Position numbers and translations under genes: made by a program. From positions 1-29,419 of IMG/VR virus record IMGVR_UViG_3300037175_000339: DNA of 29,419 nt. One strand, given 5' to 3'. This document shows, in pieces, positions 27,417 to 29,419 of the stretch; positions within the stretch are counted from its first letter, which is position 1, and the number at the start of each line of letters is the position of its first letter. The DNA comes from a virus. The notes beneath the pieces are model-generated. The model worked only from the letters and a program-made list of their open reading frames with translations, was not told where the DNA came from and did no database searches.

Positions 27417-28498
27417 CGCGCCTCTTTGCACTTGAAGCCGACAGGAATGACCTTGAGATAGTTCGCCGTCCAGTTGCGCGTGTTGGTCTCCAGCCGGAAA
27501 AGCCCACTGGTGTTGTGCAGCAGAATCGGCTGGCCATCCGCGGGCAGCTCGCGGATCGACGGCCACACGGGGATCGCGGCGTTGCCGTTGGCGTCTGAAT
27601 TGACCGCCGCGCAGGCGTAGGTCACAAAGTGCAGGCGGTAGCCGATCTGGAGATAATCACCCGGCAGCAGCAGCCGGTATTTGTTGGGCGTCCAGCCGCG
27701 CGTGTGCAGCACGTTCGCAGTCGTGAGGTTATAGCCTGGGTAGGAACAATCGCAGACGGGCGAACCCATCGGCGTGCCCAGTGGCGCGATGCCCGAAGGG
27801 TCGCCAATCTGGAAGGCGTTGAACTTGCCTTGCAGCGCGGCGAGCCATGCGATCCAGTTGTTCGCCCACGGCCGCTTCATTGCGGGCATGGAAACATTCA
27901 GCGACCACCAGTCCGCGCCGGGCCAGAGTTGCACCTGTGATTGCCGGGTGAACGGCGAAACGTTCTCACCGACGCTGTCGCTGATGCTGAAATCGATCTG
28001 GCGTGGAACCGGACGCGGCGGTAAGGCGATGATGTTCCAGCCGTTGAAGCTGGTGGTGAATGCGATGGCGGCGGCGCGCGCATAATAGCTTCCGATCAGG
28101 CCGATCGTGGCGTTGAGCTGCAGCCACGGGCTCATCGAGACCGCCAGCGGAGGCACGGTGATCTGGCCGGAGACCAGCGTCCAGCCGGTCCCGGAAGCGA
28201 TGGTTGCGATGGATACCCAGGAGACGACCCCGGCGGCGGTGGTGAACCTCATCCCGATTCCCACAGTCCAGGGGTCGCTGTCCGTGGGATGGCCGGTGAG
28301 GTTGGACGCGTCCAGCCAGGCGACCATGTTGATCTGCATCCCGGCGGTCACCGCCAGCGAGGCCGAGTTGACAACATCGCGGCAGCTCCACCGCAGCGCC
28401 TGGGCAAACGGCTGCGCAACAATGGTGTCAATCGCAATCGCGCCCACGGATGGGTTCCACGCTTCGAGAAGCGTGCCGTTCCACGTTCCATTGATCAT
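27413..28498 (-). CDS. Tail / baseplate protein with N-terminal lectin-like domain
   Basis: This 361-residue protein has two parts. Residues 1-165 look like a beta-sandwich of the carbohydrate-binding type ('INMVAWLDASNLTGHPTDSD', 'WTVGIGMRFTTAAGVVSWVS', 'LQLNATIGLIGSYYARAAAI'). The C-terminal part ('VSPFTRQSQVQLWPGADWWS', 'SMPAMKRPWANNWIAWLAAL', 'GDYLQIGYRLHFVTYACAAV') matches the general layout of phage baseplate proteins with a small central beta-barrel. It lies three genes upstream of the tip protein. The lectin-like part could bind host surface sugar. Confidence 0.75.
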   Translation of the reverse strand: MINGTWNGTLLEAWNPSVGAIAIDTIVAQPFAQALRWSCRDVVNSASLAVTAGMQINMVAWLDASNLTGHPTDSDPWTVGIGMRFTTAAGVVSWVSIATIASGTGWTLVSGQITVPPLAVSMSPWLQLNATIGLIGSYYARAAAIAFTTSFNGWNIIALPPRPVPRQIDFSISDSVGENVSPFTRQSQVQLWPGADWWSLNVSMPAMKRPWANNWIAWLAALQGKFNAFQIGDPSGIAPLGTPMGSPVCDCSYPGYNLTTANVLHTRGWTPNKYRLLLPGDYLQIGYRLHFVTYACAAVNSDANGNAAIPVWPSIRELPADGQPILLHNTSGLFRLETNTRNWTANYLKVIPVGFKCKEAR

Positions 28499-28750
28499 TG
28501 GGTCTCTTCGGTCTTCTTGCGCTTAGGCTCAGTGGCGCAGATGCAACAGCAGCGGTCGTAAATGCAGCGCTCGCAATGGCCGGTGAGGCAGTCCAGACAA
28601 ATCGTTAGCAACCCCTGATCGGACAGTGTCCTTCGCCGCCCCACGCGCTGATCCTCGGCGATTCGCTCCTGCATTGAACGTTTTGTGGCGCTCACCTCAT
28701 CACCGCCGTTCCGGAGGCCGTGCCGGTCCGCTTTCCATTGATCATTGGGG
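28488..28750. repeat. Duplicated gene-start sequence (two copies, outer bounds given)
   Basis: CCATTGATCATTGGG occurs at 28488-28502 and at 28735-28749. On the minus strand each copy contains ATGATCAATGG. The first is the start (Met-Ile-Asn-Gly) of the 361-residue tail gene; the second opens a 17-codon frame (28692-28745) that stops at the GTG of the cysteine-rich gene. The bases before each copy are similar too. Confidence 0.6.
28495..28695 (-). CDS. Cysteine-rich small protein in the tail operon
   Basis: The start is taken as the GTG at 28695, which overlaps the stop of the 17-codon mini-frame at 28692-28745; ATG 28674 is the alternative. The 66-residue product has 'MQERIAEDQRVGRRRTLSDQ', then 'LLTICLDCLTGHCERCIYDR' and 'CCCICATEPKRKKTEE', eight or nine cysteines in about 30 residues, consistent with two zinc sites or a disulfide-rich knot. 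It ends with a basic tail. It overlaps the next start as ATGA. Unknown function. Confidence 0.6.
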   Translation of the reverse strand: MSATKRSMQERIAEDQRVGRRRTLSDQGLLTICLDCLTGHCERCIYDRCCCICATEPKRKKTEETQ

Positions 28751-28760
28751 GTTTCTCGTC

Positions 28761-29419
28761 TTATTGCACTGTGAGCGAGACCGACGCTTGTACGTTGGCG
28801 ATGGTCGTCCCTGTTTGGGTGGTGAACCGGACATTGATCAGCCCCAGAGCGGCTATCGGGATTGAGAGTCCGTTTACGTGACAAGCTGTGCCGGTGCCGA
28901 GGGTGCAGGTGGCGCCAGTCAGTGCCGAACTGCCGTTGTACACCTGGAACACTCCATCGCTGCTATTGACGCCCGCCCCACTCGTGACTACCGACAAATC
29001 GGTGAGGGTCGAGGCGGTGGGAATTGAGGCTGAGTCATAGCCGCCAGGATAACTGGTCACAGTGCATGCAGAGGTACTCATCTGACCTAGGTTGTAGAGA
29101 AATACGGTGGCGCTGGCAGTTGCCGTCGCCAAACAATAGCCGCGCACAATCGTTTTCGCGGTGGACGGGGTTGCTGCCGTGTAACACGGGTTGGGCGTGC
29201 CCCCGGTTGTGTATTCGATTGCCTGCCCGGTTGTTGGCGTGTACCCGGTACAGAATGGGACTCCGAGAATCCCAGATGACGATCCCGGTGCGGTGTAGTA
29301 GCCCCCAGGCGACCCCACGTACACATCCATGCTGGATGGAGCCCCAGCGCCGCCATACAGGGGATTCGCGTTGCATCCGGATGAAGCGCAGCCAACTCCA
29401 TCGAGGGACGCCACCGTAG
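28761..29419 (-). CDS. Beta-rich tail or fibre protein (partial, runs off the right edge)
   Basis: About 219 residues of the C-terminal part are visible, ending at the TAA at 28761; the frame stays open to base 29419. It is rich in Gly, Ser, Thr, Ala and Tyr ('SMDVYVGSPGGYYTAPGSSS', 'GYTPTTGQAIEYTTGGTPNP') with scattered cysteines, and ends in a strand pattern ('INVRFTTQTGTTIANVQASV', 'SLTVQ'). Composition and position just upstream of tail-tip genes suggest a tail-fibre-like or major-tail-associated surface protein. A GTG at 29414 is a formal start but no ribosome site is visible. Confidence 0.6.
   Translation of the reverse strand, partial: TVASLDGVGCASSGCNANPLYGGAGAPSSMDVYVGSPGGYYTAPGSSSGILGVPFCTGYTPTTGQAIEYTTGGTPNPCYTAATPSTAKTIVRGYCLATATASATVFLYNLGQMSTSACTVTSYPGGYDSASIPTASTLTDLSVVTSGAGVNSSDGVFQVYNGSSALTGATCTLGTGTACHVNGLSIPIAALGLINVRFTTQTGTTIANVQASVSLTVQ

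Noticed and set aside
1-29419. CRISPR arrays, insertion sequences, rRNA
   Set aside because: No regularly spaced repeats of 23-40 bases, no transposase-like protein with terminal repeats, and no rRNA-like sequence seen on either strand.

Overview
This GC-rich window is a contiguous piece of a temperate, long-tailed (siphovirus-type) phage genome. Nearly every gene lies on the minus strand, so it reads naturally from base 29419 down to base 1. In that direction the order is: end of the tail module with the tail-tip protein (29419-22684), lysis genes (22654-20543), a HIRAN-domain protein and a terminator (20535-19972), integrase and a tRNA-derived attachment-site candidate (19607-17978), a dense cassette of very small early genes (17936-13336), an HNH endonuclease and a probable replication or regulatory protein (13336-11202), a 0.9 kb stretch without genes (11201-10302), small genes and an HNH endonuclease (10301-8921), terminase, portal, prohead protease and HK97-type capsid (8742-2544), then head-completion genes running off the left end.

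The host is probably a member of the Acidobacteriota (Terriglobia-like). Two points suggest this: the intergenic sequence before the capsid gene carries a copy of an extragenic repeat (core GAGCGAAGCGAAGGA) that I recall as common in those genomes, and the integrase has the YDLRHH version of the tyrosine-recombinase motif I associate with that phylum. This is inference from memory and was not tested by any search.

Integrase and the candidate attP (the 5' half of a tRNA-Arg(TCT) gene) sit in the middle of uninterrupted phage sequence, between lysis and early genes. That is the arrangement of a circular, concatemeric or virion genome; a prophage integrated at this site would be split here. Head genes are the HK97 type, and the HNH gene beside the terminase suggests cohesive-end (cos) packaging.

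The most unusual parts are: a run of about fourteen small genes joined almost entirely by overlapping stop and start codons, several encoding zinc-knuckle or single-membrane-span miniproteins; a 53-residue zinc-knuckle gene divergent from integrase across a near-perfect 28 bp dyad; a cysteine-rich acidic tail on the prohead protease; a plus-strand mini-gene inside the minus-strand tail operon; and a gene-free region with repeats and dyads that could be an origin or control region.
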